Assembly: GCA_949317995.1 (NCBI GenBank)
Contig: OX439036.1
Location: forward strand, 26,681,854-26,745,853
DNA: 64,000 nucleotides
Direction: 5' to 3'
Source: Acholoe squamosa
Taxonomy: Eukaryota > Annelida > Polychaeta > Phyllodocida > Polynoidae
In this document: piece by piece, positions 12,501-27,500 of the stretch
How positions within the stretch are numbered: the first letter of the stretch is position 1
Layout: every line of letters begins with the position of its first letter
The notes under the pieces: generated by a model
Seen by the model: the letters and a program-made list of their open reading frames with translations, nothing else
Told to the model about the DNA's origin: nothing
The model's database searches: none
Program-made: the position numbers and the translations under genes

Positions 12501-15500
12501 AATTGACCAATGGTTGGGTTGCGCTGAAGGGAAGGGAGCAGGGGCTGAGTAATACAATTGTGTGGCCGGTGGGGAGGTCAATAGTCCAGCAAACGCTGGG
12601 TAAGGACTGGACACACGGCCTCCAATGGACACGAACAACTAGGATACAGCCATTCAGATGATCCATCTTACAGACAGGAAGCCATGGGGACTCTATGGAA
12701 ACTGAAACATTGCATGGCACACACGGCATCAGCTAAGACTTGTACATATGAAACAATGGAAAATGATTGCACCATTTTTCTTCGGTAAACCTGGTCACAC
12801 AATCAGAACCCAATCTCACTCTATACACATCAATATTAAAATATGACAAAATTGGGTCTTTATAATCACACTAGACCAGCCATTGAGCAAAGGAAATTAT
12901 AATCTATATATAAGTGGACTTCGCAAAGGAAAGCAATTGAAAGGAGAGTCTCTTGGTGCCTTAGATTTCAATACACTTCCTCAATGTGAAATGATTTATC
13001 TCGACACACCCTGACAGTCCAATGTTTGCTTGCGCGTGTTTTAATAGTAATAGAAATGGCATATCCCACACAGAAAAAAATCCATCGCATTTCTTTTAAG
13101 TTTCATTAAGACGTTTAATAACCTCTAAGGAAAATCCACAGCCAAAGAAATTTGGAATCATGAAAAAAGGTTTAAAAGACGTATTAGAGACTCCCGGGAG
13201 AGACTGTGGCATATTTAGTTTTGATATTCTGCGCACCAGTGATGCTTTGCTCATCCTTTTAAGACTTTTTAAAGAGAAACAAGGTAGTGTAGAGGTGTGG
13301 ATGTTTTTAATTTTCGTCCTCCCAGATCGTTTTAACACATTTAAACTAAACATCTAGTTGAGGTATCCTATAAGTTGTAGGGAATCTTCATAATATTTTT
13401 TCTCCAGATCATACCCCCCTTTTTACTAACTATGTAATCCATGCATTATGGTTCTTCTGTACCTAACAGGCAAATGGAAACTGTTGATAGAGTGGCGAAG
13501 GTCGAAAGGAAGCCATTGTGTTAAGACTTGGCATATACATGTATACGGTGATCAGAACGCCAAGTATATATTTCACTTAAAGTTGTATATTAAACACCAC
13601 TGTGGTGACCTACCTATGAAAAGATGATATATATCCATATTAACGCACAGTTCTCCTCCAATAGGCTTCCATCTAAGTGACATGAGTCCACCACTCATTT
13701 TACTTAAAAGAAAATGGCTGATAAACAGTCCAGCCCTTGTGTGTATACATATCTGGGCTTTGAGAGGCCGAGTGGCACTGATTCTCAGTAGCTGGGTATG
13801 AAAGTTAAGAGTAATTGCCTCCAGTGTACCCCCCTGGAGAAGCCACAATGCTAGCAGCACCTGCAGAGGTCGTGTAGGGCTGATGCTCACTTAGGGAGTG
13901 GCATGGACAGTGGTAGTAGCTGCAGCATAGGTCTGTGAGTGAGCAGCTCATGAGTGGGTGTGTCTGGCTCAGGTGTCAGCCAATCAATATGGCCGTACCA
14001 GGTGTGCCACCACATGGGAACCCTCAGGGCCTTCTTCATAAACACAGACCTGCCATCCAGGGCCAGCACCCTGCTTGATACCAGTGGTATCTATCCTATT
14101 CCACCTGTGGGCTCTGGGCAATGATAAATTTGAGGAAATTATGCATTCTTGTAAGCCACAGGATGGAAGTGACTGTGCCCAAAAGTAAAAATTGAATTAC
14201 TTAAATATAATCCCCTGAATATAGGTCTGGTATGGGATTGTATAGGCACATGGAAACTAAAACCCCTGGAATGATTTCCATCCATGGAATCATCTGTTCA
14301 GCTGCATGTAAGTTTTAACTTTTTTATAAAAGCAAAAACAGGTCAGGATAGGGGAATTACTTAAACTACGTAATGTTAACCCCATGTCAAAAGTGTATAG
14401 CATACTCCACCACGCGGTCAATCAAGGGAGATATTAAACCATTTTACTATGCTTACTAATGAAGAGTGTCCTGGCTCTTTCCAGTTTCCAAATCCAGAAC
14501 TACGTCCCCATTAGTTGAAGAATAACTTCAAAATTGTGACTGTGCCAAAGTTCAGACCGATGTCTAATGTGAGTTCAAGGAAGAAAAGTGAAGTCTATAG
14601 GGGAGGTCGATTCTCAGGTAAAAAGCTGTGGGAAGACGTACACCCTGTGTGAGGTGCCCCTACACAACAGCATCTTCAACACATAAGCCATAATGCCCTA
14701 AGGCGTCTACATATCGGGGCATGTTTTCTGAGGATGGCTATGGGGAGAAAATGTCAATATGATCCATCAGAGTGTGATTGAACACAGCACCCTGTGTTTA
14801 GTGTTATAACAAAGCAAGATTCACCAAAAGTCACCAACCGATGTGGGAATTGTCTCATTGACTATGTTCCTACAACTTAACAAGTGTTCTTGTTCCAGAC
14901 CTGTTTGCTCCCAATAACACAAGATATGATAAGGCTGCAATGGTCAATTGTGCAACAGCACGTGTGCTAGGTATCGATGACACTAATTGTGTCCAATCTG
15001 CACGTTTTCCTCGTAGCTTGTTAGTAAACCCAGAATTATATCATTAACCTCTACTAGACCTTTGATCGTAATGATCATATTTTCATAGAGTAAAAATGTC
15101 TAAGGATAGGGCATTGCCCTAAAATGATCTATGGGCAACTGTGTTCTAGATGCTATGCTAAACTATGCTTTAACTAATTGCTGACAAATAGTGAGTAATT
15201 ACTGACATATATTGAATAGTTGCTCACAAATACTGCATTATTACCGACATAGGAGGAGGTACTGGCATATATTGACTGAATGCTGACAAAAAGTGAGTAA
15301 ATACTGACATGTATTGATAATTGCTGATATAGAGTGACTAAGTACTGACGTATATTGACTAATTGCTGACAACTTGTGAGTAAATACTGATATATATATA
15401 TATTGACTAATTGCTGAGAAATAGTGAGTAATTACTAATATATATTGATTAATTGCTGACAAATAGTGAGTAATAACTATCATACCATAGCATTAATATT

Positions 15501-18500
15501 AACCTGTTATGGCCTTAAACTCAATACATGTACCGTAAAAACTCAGATTAAAACACAAATTAAAACACAGAATGGCGTCAACATTTTCAATCAAACAGCA
15601 GAGAATGGACAAATGGAAAGACATCGATTCAGCAATGACACACATCTATATATATGGAAAAGTACCAAGATACTGGATAATTATGCTAATTATGCAAATA
15701 ATATGTGCGGATATGGAATGTTTGGTATCAATCTGGGGTGTTTCGTCCCCCTAAAGGACATGCCCCCTTAAAAAATCGGTTTTGAAAAAGAATAAGCGAA
15801 ATAATTTTTTTGACTAGGTGCCTTTTCGGCCCAGCCAGTCCACCTGTGCCCTTACCATGGTGTGGACGCGCACTACCTTCTGCCAAAAGATACCTGTTTT
15901 GCGCTCAACTGGCGAAAAAAAGGCTATGTTTAAGGCAGGAAGAGGTCGAAAAAGGGTATTTTGAGGGGGGGGGGCTACATGCCAGTGCAGGACTGGCAAA
16001 GGGGGTGCAGGGGGTAGTCAAAAACCTCATATAGGAGATTTCCCATAGTGTGACCTATGATTTAAGGGTATTTCGAGCTGGCGATCATCATGGTGATGTT
16101 TATTTTCACCTATGGTCAAGCATAAGAAAGTTAGCTTCCAAAAAAGTCCCTAGCGTCAATGCACCACTATAGCAAGGCACAGGCGAGTTTGGAGTGTGTA
16201 GAGCAGTAGTGCATAGGGATTGCACAGCATAGAATACAAATACACTAGGCACAGGCTCAATAACTACTAGAGCTACATTCATGTATACAGTGTTATTGAG
16301 TTACGAGCATCAATGCACCACTATAATGATGAAGTGAGTGCCAATACAAAGACTGGGCTGTGTTTTCACGGCTCAGGACGTCTCTGCAGGTAATGTGGGC
16401 TATGGTAGTGATTGTATAGCAATAAGACGTGTTAGGGCCGCGTTTTCGCGCCTTATGACGCCTCTGCAGGTAATGTGGGCTGTGGGAGGTGGGAAAAACA
16501 CAATTAAAACACGCCCTAAGGGGGGGGGGGTATTGGGTGTCTCTACTGGTGCTGGTGACCATAGGGAAGTATGTGCGGCCCCTGGACAGCCTGCTAATCC
16601 TGTAAGGATCACAGTGTGAATCAATGCATCATAAACCCTATGCACTGCCCTATGTTTACCCCTATAGAAACAGACACCAGTGCATTAAAGGGTTAAAATG
16701 GGTTTTCACAGCTATATCCAGGGTGAGTAGACTTTCTTTGTCCAAGCACTAACAGCCAATATTAAAAGGATAGGTTGGTCCCTGTGCAACCCTATGTGTA
16801 ATCCTATGAGTAAAAAAGGGCAATATGTGGCTAGGCTATAGCAAGTCTACACTAGAAGGGCGATTCAACATCGGTGAACATGGTAACTATTCTTTGGGCA
16901 GTCTATGCCCAAAGAATAATTAATACCTTTGTTATTAGGGACTCACATCCTGCCTCAAATAAGGCAGTGGTCGAGGTTACCTATCCAGAAATGGGGAACT
17001 TTACCCCCCCTCCCCGAAATAAGGTCCCTTTTCGAAGATCATGTCAGATGATTCATTTTAGATAAGTGTCAACTTGAGAAGGATCTTCGCGCTAAAACTT
17101 GGATTTACCACCATTATTTGAGCAAGAAAAATAACTACCGTTGACTAGCACTGGAAGCGTTATGTTAATACGGACTTGTGCTGTCACCATTACCAGGAAC
17201 TCATACATTACGCCCACGAACAATTTATACCTGAGAAAACAGGTGCACATGTCAGCTTCCAACGGAAAGAATATATCAATAGGTCCTCAGCTATTTTAAG
17301 TGCTCAATACACAGCGGAAGTGGTCAGACATTAGAACTGAATAAAAATAAGTTATCAACAAAAATATTGTTCCTAGGTGATTTTCATTTTTCTCAGCTTC
17401 AATTATGCAACATTCTATTTCCCCAAAAGGCCAAGAATCTTCTTCTCCATGTACAGACTGTTATACCTTCATTATGGTCCCATAGTACTGACTTATACAT
17501 ACCTGAAGGGGAACTGAGTGGTAGGACTGAATGAGGACATTCGGTTTCTCTTTATGCCACCCAGATGGTACTACTAAAGGAGTCTGGAAGTAACAGTGGG
17601 ACAATAAGAGTAAATGATGTAGAGAGGGATGCCGCCCATCTCTTTTACCCCAAGCCGCCACCATGCCAGATAAATACCCACGCCCCCTAATAAACCTCAC
17701 ACCCCATTACAGAGGTATGCCATTCATCACCCTGCACCATACAGACTGTGGTGTGAGCTGCTCGCTGGGTGACTCAGGCATGCTAACAATGACGAGCTAC
17801 TCATTTAGAGGGAAACAACTCACCATTGCCTGGTAGGGATCATGTCACCACTATCAAATAATAGGGGATGATGATTAAGCTTTATGTCAAAGGGGTGAGT
17901 GTGCATTATTATAAAGGCTCATCGTGGCCTTTGGGGACTTGAACCACCTTTCAGGTTTCATTGAGAGTATAGGAGTAGCATAAATAGAAACAGGAAAGAG
18001 AAGGAAAGTAATTCACAGTAGACCTACCTATGGTGTACCAAAGTATTCATAAGCACATATGCGAGGTTATGGGAGTCGTTGTTATCACAAACCCTGGCGA
18101 GGTCCAGGGTTCTAGACTTTCTATTCGTTAAATATCACAAAACTTCCATACTGAGGGATTTGATTGATTTATTTGTGTTTTACAGCACTTTAGCGGCACT
18201 AAGTGGCTATCCCGTGCTTCACAGGTTGATAATTTATCAGAGGAATGTGTCAGTGCCCGCGCATATGTGCACCACACACATCCTGAGGGGATAGGAAAGA
18301 GGAGATATAGACCCTTTTAAGTGGGCTAGGGAAGCCCGCCATACTGAGGGAAATCTAATACATCGCCTGTCTGTAGAATATACCCAATACCTACAATATT
18401 GAAGTACAGCACTGATTCGTGGCGACTCCAACTAAGCCTTGCACCAGCTTGTTATTCCTGATTTATAAGCTAACTGGTGTTACAGGGGCCAGTATAGGCC

Positions 18501-21500
18501 AGTGTAGGTCACTCCATACAGACCTCTAGTTATCACTTTTTATTAGCTTCTGGGGTTGATTTGCAGGGTGTTACGTCGGTGGAAAGCGGCCTGGCTGGTT
18601 TATAACCTCAGTGCTATTAGATTACCGGTAGGAAGGATCTTCGCCCTGGCCATGGTGTCAGAAGCACTATTAAGACTGGAAATGACCTGCTCTGTGTTTA
18701 GTCTCACCCACCACTAAGCCAGCAATCTTCTTTTCTTGCTGTGCCCAACTGTGAGTGTAAGGGAACATTCAACAATAACGTCACTGCTTAGGGGATGGGG
18801 GTGGGGTATTTGGGTTCCTCTATATGTTCCATACAAAAACAGTGACAAGGGGGTGGGTGGGTCCTGAAAAATGCCTAAACAACAGTGACATAATTGTTGA
18901 ACGTTCCCTAAATTGCCTGCTGATGTAGACCTTTACACCCGTGAATATTCTGTCTTCTCGTTTGTCACTGTCTGGTAAGTGCATGTATTATTGCTCATTC
19001 CTATGCATTACAATCTTTTTAGTTGCTCACAGCATAATGGTACTTGTATAATCGATATTTCATAAAGCTGTGCTGCTATGAGGGATACCCATGGAAAGAG
19101 CTTCATGAATGCTCAGGGGATTAGTGATGAAGTATGTAAAGCCGCATTGATCATCCACCTCCCCGCCTGTACCTATAAACCATAGCAGGAACACACTTTT
19201 TATCGTCTGTGCAAGTAACAAAGTGGATCCATACTCTTTGAATGGAAATACATAAAATGTGTAATTTCCTTAAGTTGTTGAAAACTGCATGTACCGTAGT
19301 AGCCTACGCCCCAACGCTGATAGTGAGCGAGTGAGTGAGTAATAGACGTTTAACACCATTTCGACACCTAAGGTCATATTCATGGCAAGAACTACATTAC
19401 ACAATTTCAGTGAAATGTGTCAGTGCCCACGCATATGTGCGCCACACACTTCCGAGTGGATAGGAAAGAGGAGATGTAAACCCCTTTAAAGTGGGCTAGG
19501 GAAGCTTCCCGCGGCGCTGATAGATCTACCACTTTATCCACAGCCTTTATCAAAGAAAGGCGCATATTCAAGACATAGATTCCAGTGCATTCCATTTGAA
19601 CTCTTAATACTACTGTAACCCCCGGAAATTTAAACTTTCCAGAATAAAGTTTCAGCCTCGAGAAATGACACCCTCTCTTCATCCTATCTATACTACTGAC
19701 CGCCTCCATGTCGTCCCATCTATTACCTGGTGTCAGTCTCACCCTGTGCTGACGGTCTCCCGGCTTAAAGCCCCTGTGACGAAGGCCCCGTCTGATTCTA
19801 CACCCTGGATGGTAACTTGAGCAGCACACTGGAGGTGGTATTTGGTGATGACAGTGGCACTGGAAGGGGGGGGGAGATTCAGGCTGATCCATCATGCGGG
19901 CCATTTAATGGGAAAGCCGTGTTTTTGGAGAGATCGCATCCTCCCGGCGTTTTCCCGGCCACTCCCCGACCAATCATCAGACATCCCCGGCCGTCGTGAA
20001 GGCAGGAGGGGAGAAGGGGTGGAGAGGGCAGCTGCTGGGTGGGCATGTACGTAGCTGATTGGGGAATAAGGGGTAAGGGGTTTGTCCACGTTTAGGACAG
20101 AATGAGCCGGTGAACCACTTGAATCTGAGCACAGTGGAGAACACGCTGCCGAGCGATAACAAGGCATTTTAATGGATTCAAGCCAACGATGATGAATGGG
20201 ATTTTAGTAAAGGAGAGATTTATCATCTTACTCTATCTGACTTCTAGCGGAAGCACAACTTTACGACACAAAGTCTGTTTTAGAGGTTGATATCGCCAAA
20301 GGGCTTTCAACATATCCCAGTGGCGGATTTAGAGGGGGCGGGGGCGCCCCCCCCCCCCTCCCCAGTACTTAAGAGTTTAATTAGATATTTTGGACCCCAA
20401 ATTTTGCTCAAAAATAGGGGGTGCGCCCCCTCATTTAGGGCCGCGCCCCCTCCTTTTCCAAATCCTGGATCCGCCACTGTATCCATCATCTCCAGTCACT
20501 CAGATAATACACCCTGGAAATACTCTGGACAGGATTCACATTCAATGTAAAAAATGTCTTGTATTTTAGATAGAAGGAAGAAATAGAAAGCTAAAAATGT
20601 TAATGAGAACACACAAGAGCCTATCTGTATTTATGATGTATATAATAGATATTAACTTACTGTAATCATCAGCTGCTAACAGCCTGATGTCTTCGAGACT
20701 GAGGTGGGATGTGCCGTCGGGGTCGTTCTGGTTCAGACTGTATTGCATACTAGGCGGGGGTTGTAGAGGCTGAACTGAAAAATCAAAACAAACACCTTTA
20801 GGTCTGGATTCTATGTCACACACAATCTGAGCTGTAGCAGAGCATATAGTATAGTGCGTAAAAGGGGAAATCGATACTGCTCTTCTCATATTGCGCCATA
20901 CTGTTCTAAATGCTTCGCGATGTTGGCGAAAGAGATTTATGTACAGAGTATAGCCAAACGTGGATCTCATGATCAATAGAGCGTTTTCTTTTCCTTACAA
21001 GATTGTTTATTCAACAATTAAGAATCAATAACTATATATCACAGGATTTCAGGGCTCATTAGTCAGCGTTTGTACCAAAAACACCCCCCTTTTAGAGCTA
21101 TCTATTCACGAAGTCTTTGGAATCTAATCCCCCTGGCTTAATATTAAGTCGTTAATAAATCTAAATTATTGCCCATTAATTGACATTAGAGGTATCTCGT
21201 AATGCGAGCCTCGAGAGTTTTTCAGGAGAACTTAATTGATATAACTATAACCTAAAATTGGAATGGGGTAAACCACAACGAAATAAAACGTAACTTTATT
21301 ACGAGTGTAACGATTCTATCAACACAGCAAGAGCAATTATCATAGAAAGTTACCATTGGTTTGATACCACTAAAATTGAATGGGAGAAACTGCATGAACA
21401 TGATGACAAAATTTCCAAACCTTCTGTTCAGTCCACCAGCATTTGTTTCCCACCTTGTCTTTAAAGTATACCGGGGTCAGCGAATGGTTTTTAGTAAAAT

Positions 21501-24500
21501 GTTAAATAGTGTTTTGAATAAAGGCATTTTATGAAAACTAGAGGAAAGCGATAAATCGCTGATAACTCGGAAAGAGGTTTTCTACTCTGATGGTTATCCA
21601 CAAAAGAGGAAATAATCTTTTGAGATATGTGGCCTTTTTGAAATGTGTAGCTCCAGATATTACCATTGAACATTCAATGTCTACAGTATTAAGCTACTGG
21701 TACTGAGAAGGGTGGTGCCAGCTTGGGTTTCCATTCCAAAGGTCTGACATCAGCACTGCAGCTGGTTAACACACCACAAAAGGGAGGGAAAAAAGGTTTC
21801 CCAATGGAATGTGGATCCTTTAACGTTGGAGGCCCAAAGGGTCGCTATGGCACAGATTTCAGTGATCAATTTGTTATCACTGATTTCTGATATGATAAGA
21901 CCTTTATTCAAAAAGTATTTGTATTGTACATGATCTCAAGATTGTACTCTACATGTATAACATAATATTCTGAAAGTATAGAGGCATTTTCATACTTAAT
22001 TTGGACAATGTTTCCGCATTTTTGTCTCATTTTGGGGACCAACAAAACGTTTTACGGTTTTAATCCATAGTGGTGCCTATGACTCTTTTCGAGTTAATGA
22101 TGTTTTAACAAAAGTGAATATAGTACCCCTTCTGTAAAAAAAGTAACAATCTATATACTACAATATCCAAGGATGTGTCATTTGTAGCACACTTACTTGC
22201 ATAAGAATGTAGCTGCTCGTATTTAGGGCCATGTTTATATCTAGCTAGTTTTAGTCTGACAACTTGGCCTGTGTTCTTGAGTACCTCTACTGCCTGGTGG
22301 TTGGAGAACCCTTCAAGAGGCTGGTTATCCACCTTAGTTTAGGAAAACATGGTATGTCTTAGTGTTTAGGCACATAGGATATGACTTCAATCTCCAGGGA
22401 TGAAAGTGACTGGGCATAAAAATCCCTGAAATGCTCAATTAGAATCGAATAAACGTAGGTTTTTCTCAGGAGTGTATAGATTTTTGGAACTTGAAAATCC
22501 CTGGTATCAGGAAAACTCTGAAGACTACCATCCCGGAATTATCTCATCAGATTATACAACATTCTAAAGCCATGGATAGCGTATAAATGTGTTAAATCCT
22601 AGGTTGTCAGAAGAAAAATGTGATTAAGTCGGTTGTGTAGACATGCCATCCCTACAGACCAAGTTCACAAAAAGCTATCAACATATATCATGTATTTTTA
22701 ACAGGAAGGCATAATTAGTACATGAAAAACGCCTATGTAAAACCTGGTCTCGGCTGCTCTTCCTTTTTGTATAGAGAACTGTAACAATGAGGATATTGCC
22801 ATATAGCTATCTTATTAATAAATCACTGTCTATACACGAGTCTACAAAAAGGGGGTCTTACTTCGACGATCTGGTCATTGACTTGTATTCTACCATCGGT
22901 GGCTGCTGCGCTGCCGTCGGCAACGCTTTTTACGAAAATACCCGACAGCTCTTCTGGAATTGACAAAAAATAGAAACCACAATACAAATAAGGGAATAAG
23001 CTAAGATACACGTTATATTTGACACCGGGCCTCAATATTAGGCATACATTTGAGAAATGATTAATAAAATGAGCGAAGGTTGGCAATTACTAAATCTCTC
23101 AGATATATCAAGTTAATAATCATCGTCTGGAACCAAATTACCCACTACCATGAGTACTTTCCACTGTTATTCAAATCACATTTTATATCATTATCTGATA
23201 GGAGTATCTTCTGTGTGTATATATGTTATACAAAAAGAAAGAAAACTCGTCTTGCAAATGGAATAACAAATGTAATTCTAAGGGGATGGAATCAGACTTC
23301 TGTCCAATTTGAGATCAATGTCTGACGTGCTAATGGGATCGTTGCGATGGATGTGACAGTTATTTTATTAATTCCCATATGTTTTGAAGTGTATCGGTAG
23401 AAAGTGACAAATGTGATGAAACTCGTTTAATTGGATAGTAAAAGTAAAATGTAGGGGTAATTGGAACTGGATATCTCAAAGGTTCCTATTGAATTGAATA
23501 CATCCTATGACCCGCTAATTTTAATGCATGTTCTGTAGAAATGTTTTAGATACACACTGTATTCTTATAACATGATAGCAAGATAACCTGGGCAATGGCA
23601 GCTTAGATATGGCACGGAAAATATTCCCTTTACCTGTTGTGACTCCTGAACACTGGAAATGTAATTATCTCTCTAATGTATACCTTTTCCATGACAGTGA
23701 AGCTTGTACTAAATTGTCTCATGATAACATGCTACTTTATTCCCTGATAAGCAGGTATTTTGCATTCCTTTGTGCTGATAAGCAGGCAATTTGCATACAG
23801 AAATACCCAGACGGGGTGAGCGTCAGTTAAGGAACCTACCTGAGCTCTTCTCTCCTACGTATCCCGCTATCGTGATACCAAGGCCTTGAGTGCCTTTTAC
23901 TAACTCAACATCAAAGAATTCTACTGGAGTGTCGAGCAGCTCGTTTTCTATGCCGGGCTGTAAGGAAAACAAATGAAGTTTTTTAATCCCTCGATACATC
24001 ACATTGCCTCTAGGTTTATGCTTCTTGGTCGCCATGATACTGGATGCAGTGCTGGTGAGTCCACTCTCCAGCACTGCATTGGTACAAAATGCTGACCCTG
24101 TCACAGCTGCATTCATACATGCACCAGAGATGCCACTTGCTGATCAGAGTTTGATAAGAAATGTCTAAAAACATCACAGGCAAAATTTCAAATTGGGCAT
24201 AATGCATAAATCCTCCTTTGTCTCCCATAAATTGAATGTGTTAATCCAACATCACGACATTGTGTAAAGGCTTTTACTGAATGACTTTATTGCTAACAAA
24301 ACCAATGTATCTTAGAAGTACAATTCTTCTTTTAATCTTCTTCTTTTTTCAAAATCCCGTTTATGTGGTAATGAAACACTACGCGACAAGGCACATTATG
24401 GTTCATTTAGGGAGCCATTGACAACAAATGATGAACAAAAGAAATGCAATTTAAAATTTAAGAGGTGTGGAAAAATAAAAAAAAGCGGCTGCATTGAATC

Positions 24501-27500
24501 ATTGTTCTCAATTTCTCATCTGATGAGTGAAAGTTCGCTGGTGAAAGCATATCGCTACTTTACTGCAGACAGTTAATGAGTCTCTATCAGCGCTCTACCA
24601 ATCAAATTTCCATGCACCTTAATGTATCATATAGTAGTTACTTTGATATCAGCGTCTTTATAACACAATTCTTCAGCTGTATTACATGGTTATGGAATTC
24701 ATTTGTTTGGTTTTCAGAACAATCAAAATTTTGCAAACGCTAATTCAACTTTTAAAGTTCAGTGACTGCCTCCTCTCTTATGATACTAACCAAACTCCAT
24801 AAGCTGATATAAACCAACAGTCCCTACCTTGTCTATATTATTGTAGTAGTTCTCGGCGGCGCCCATGTCCATGCCACCCATGCCGTTCATATATTGAGCT
24901 TCATACTCCTGCTGAGCGTCATAGTCTAGTTCATGCTGGTTGTCAGCCGCCAGGAGGGCAGCGTACAGGTGTCTTAAGCTCTCATCCAGGGCGTGTGTGG
25001 GCACGATGGGCGCCTGTGGGAGGGTGGACGGGAAGGGCTCGGTGACGCCACGTGCTACAATAAGACGCACATGGCTGCCGGATTGACGTAACACGGACGC
25101 CACCATCTCGGAGCCCATGCCACGTACGTTCACGTCACCGATCTGCAGGATGTGGTCGCCACTCCGTAGGCGACCGTCCTGTGGAAATCAAGGAAGAAAT
25201 TGCTGAATTAGCAATAAACAAGGGCAAAATTGGTGCTTTAGCAAATATAGGACAGCATTTTGCAATGCAAGTAACCCGAAAGGGCACTTAATCTCTTCTT
25301 TTAGGCCCCTTCTGATACTAACCTCATGTTTTCTTCGAGCATTATCACTGTCAATGTTTAGGCCTATAGAGAATACACCCATTATCGCTCGCATGTTTCA
25401 TTGGCGAATAACTCCTCTCCTGGCGAGTTAAGCATTGCACAATATCAGCAGGTGTTGAATAAGGATCCAGATTAACCATAAAAAGGCAAGGGACACTGTC
25501 ATTCTCCTCCATTTTGTTATAATCCAGCAGATTCGATGGCACCGTGAGTCGATAGTCTCGCTGTCCGCCATTTTGGATTTTGGTTCTATCTGCGCATGCC
25601 CGACCCAATTTCCCTGGGGATTTGGGTCAATTTGCACCACCATGACTTTGTGATGCGAATTAACGACAGGGCGAACACGTAATTTTTTATCTTTTTAATA
25701 AAACATATCGATTCAAATCATATTCTTTGTCCATTCTTTATCATATTTCTATATTATAACACTGAATAATTGAAAAAAAAAGTAACGACAACTTTTACGA
25801 CAATAGAGACGCACGGACAGATCGAATGATGGCAAATTCATCAACATTGGATCAATTTTTTTACCCAAAATGCAATGGTCCGCACCATGTCAGTCCAAAA
25901 ACGCGGGAAAGTTGATTATTTGCACCTCCTATGGGGCCTTAAGCATCGGAGACACAACCGTCTTAACTGCAATGGAGGATTATGCACCCCTATCCTTACC
26001 TGTTTTGATAAAGATTCTAGCTAATCTGCTGTACATAAGAATACAATCTCTGTATCAAGGTAAGCCTAACATATTTAACTATTGTTTATTAGCAAGATTA
26101 AAAGAAAATGTTTGATATGACCCATATTTTGCCAAAAAGAAATTGGTTTGTCTCATCGTTTTTTCAACTGGAAGTCTGCACTGAAAACGATCTATTTTTT
26201 ACCTGACTTTTATAACTCCTTTCGGGTTAACAATCAAGGGAGAAATTGGTGTGTTAGCAACAATTTGAACAATACGAAATAAGTTTAACTGGAATTAAAT
26301 TTGCTACTTTAGCTTCTCCATCCTTTACGCTCATATGTCTGATGGGTTATAACGTGTACGTTTAAGTGGAGGGGACGTTTACTACAGAATGGGGGATTTT
26401 TATGGCGAACAGCAATAATGGAAGCTTGGGGAATTATAAACGGCCCAACACAAGAGACAAAGAGGTAATTAATGACAACAGGAGACAACCCATGTTTTAC
26501 TGTACACAAAGTTCTCATTAGTGTCCCTGCATTGGAATGGGCAATAACAGGGAGCACCAGTAAAAAGGAGATGTATTGCTATACATTGCTACTAACTAGG
26601 GCCTATGGAATTCTCTAGCACCTCCCACACATTCATTACTGCCTTTAGTTAGATCTTTTTGTAAAAAAAATCTGTAATCCGTTTGAACCATCACTACCGC
26701 TATTGCCAATTTGAAGCTAAGAGAAAGTGTTATCAGACATCAAGGTCGATCGCACTGCATGCGAAATATATAACCAAATGAAGCATTAGTGGTTGGATAT
26801 TTAGATTGCTCACACTACATTCAGGCACAAGTACAATAATGGTCTAATCTCATCGCGGTCTGGCATGAAGGAACCAAAGTATCTGTACGTCTAGACTGAG
26901 TATCAACTGTGCTGTAGATGGGAATAGGGGGCTTTCATGCTGTATGAAAGCAATCCTCAGACCTACTTTATATGGCTCTATTCTGCTATAATTTCGGAAT
27001 TTTATGAAAATATATGAAGAGTTTCGTTCCAAAACGTAATATCAATTCCTGATTTTCAGCATAAATACCCCTTTTTGTTGAGCTCTGCTAAAGTAAATTT
27101 TAGTGTTTTCATGATAAATTCTTTACTGTATAGACTCTACACCTAGATATAAATAGGTTTATATTTGTCCCCTGTGACTAACCAGTGGCACTGGACAAAA
27201 AGGAAATCTTACTCACCTGAGGATGGATCCATACTGGATCCAAGATCAAGCTGAGTATCAAATCATACTCATTTTGGCGACATTGCCCGATTATGGATCC
27301 AGCCTCAAGTGAGTAAGATTCTTTTCTGTGCGGGTATTCTCCATTTGATGTAGTGACGGCATATCATGTACTAGAACGACGGTGTCTTGAACAGATATCT
27401 ATTCAGCTTATTTAGGAGTGACTGGAGGAAGAAGTAGACCTAAGAACCTCTTACATACCAGCGGTCTGGGTATATCAGTGTTGGTTTATGCGTGCTGTAG

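Larger units (their letters stand above)
10299..20660 (-). other. Intron (10362 bp)
   Basis: This is the largest intron with both ends in the window, bounded by TAC A|GTAAGT and CACCTAG|GTAAAG, phase 1. It contains a TAACTCG MITE, a TATAAGCCGC-type MITE, a 42-bp satellite, a CAGGGATG-type element, two copies of the microsatellite-headed repeat, a perfect 13-bp hairpin at 16888-16918 and a compact CAGTGGCGGA MITE. I see no exon in the rest (about 12.1-14.1, 17-18.1 and 18.4-19.3 kb). Confidence 0.8.

Noticed and set aside
13573-14069. Two adjoining minus-strand frames
   Set aside because: They lie inside the large intron, have no splice signals fitting the gene's phase and no PDZ or linker similarity.
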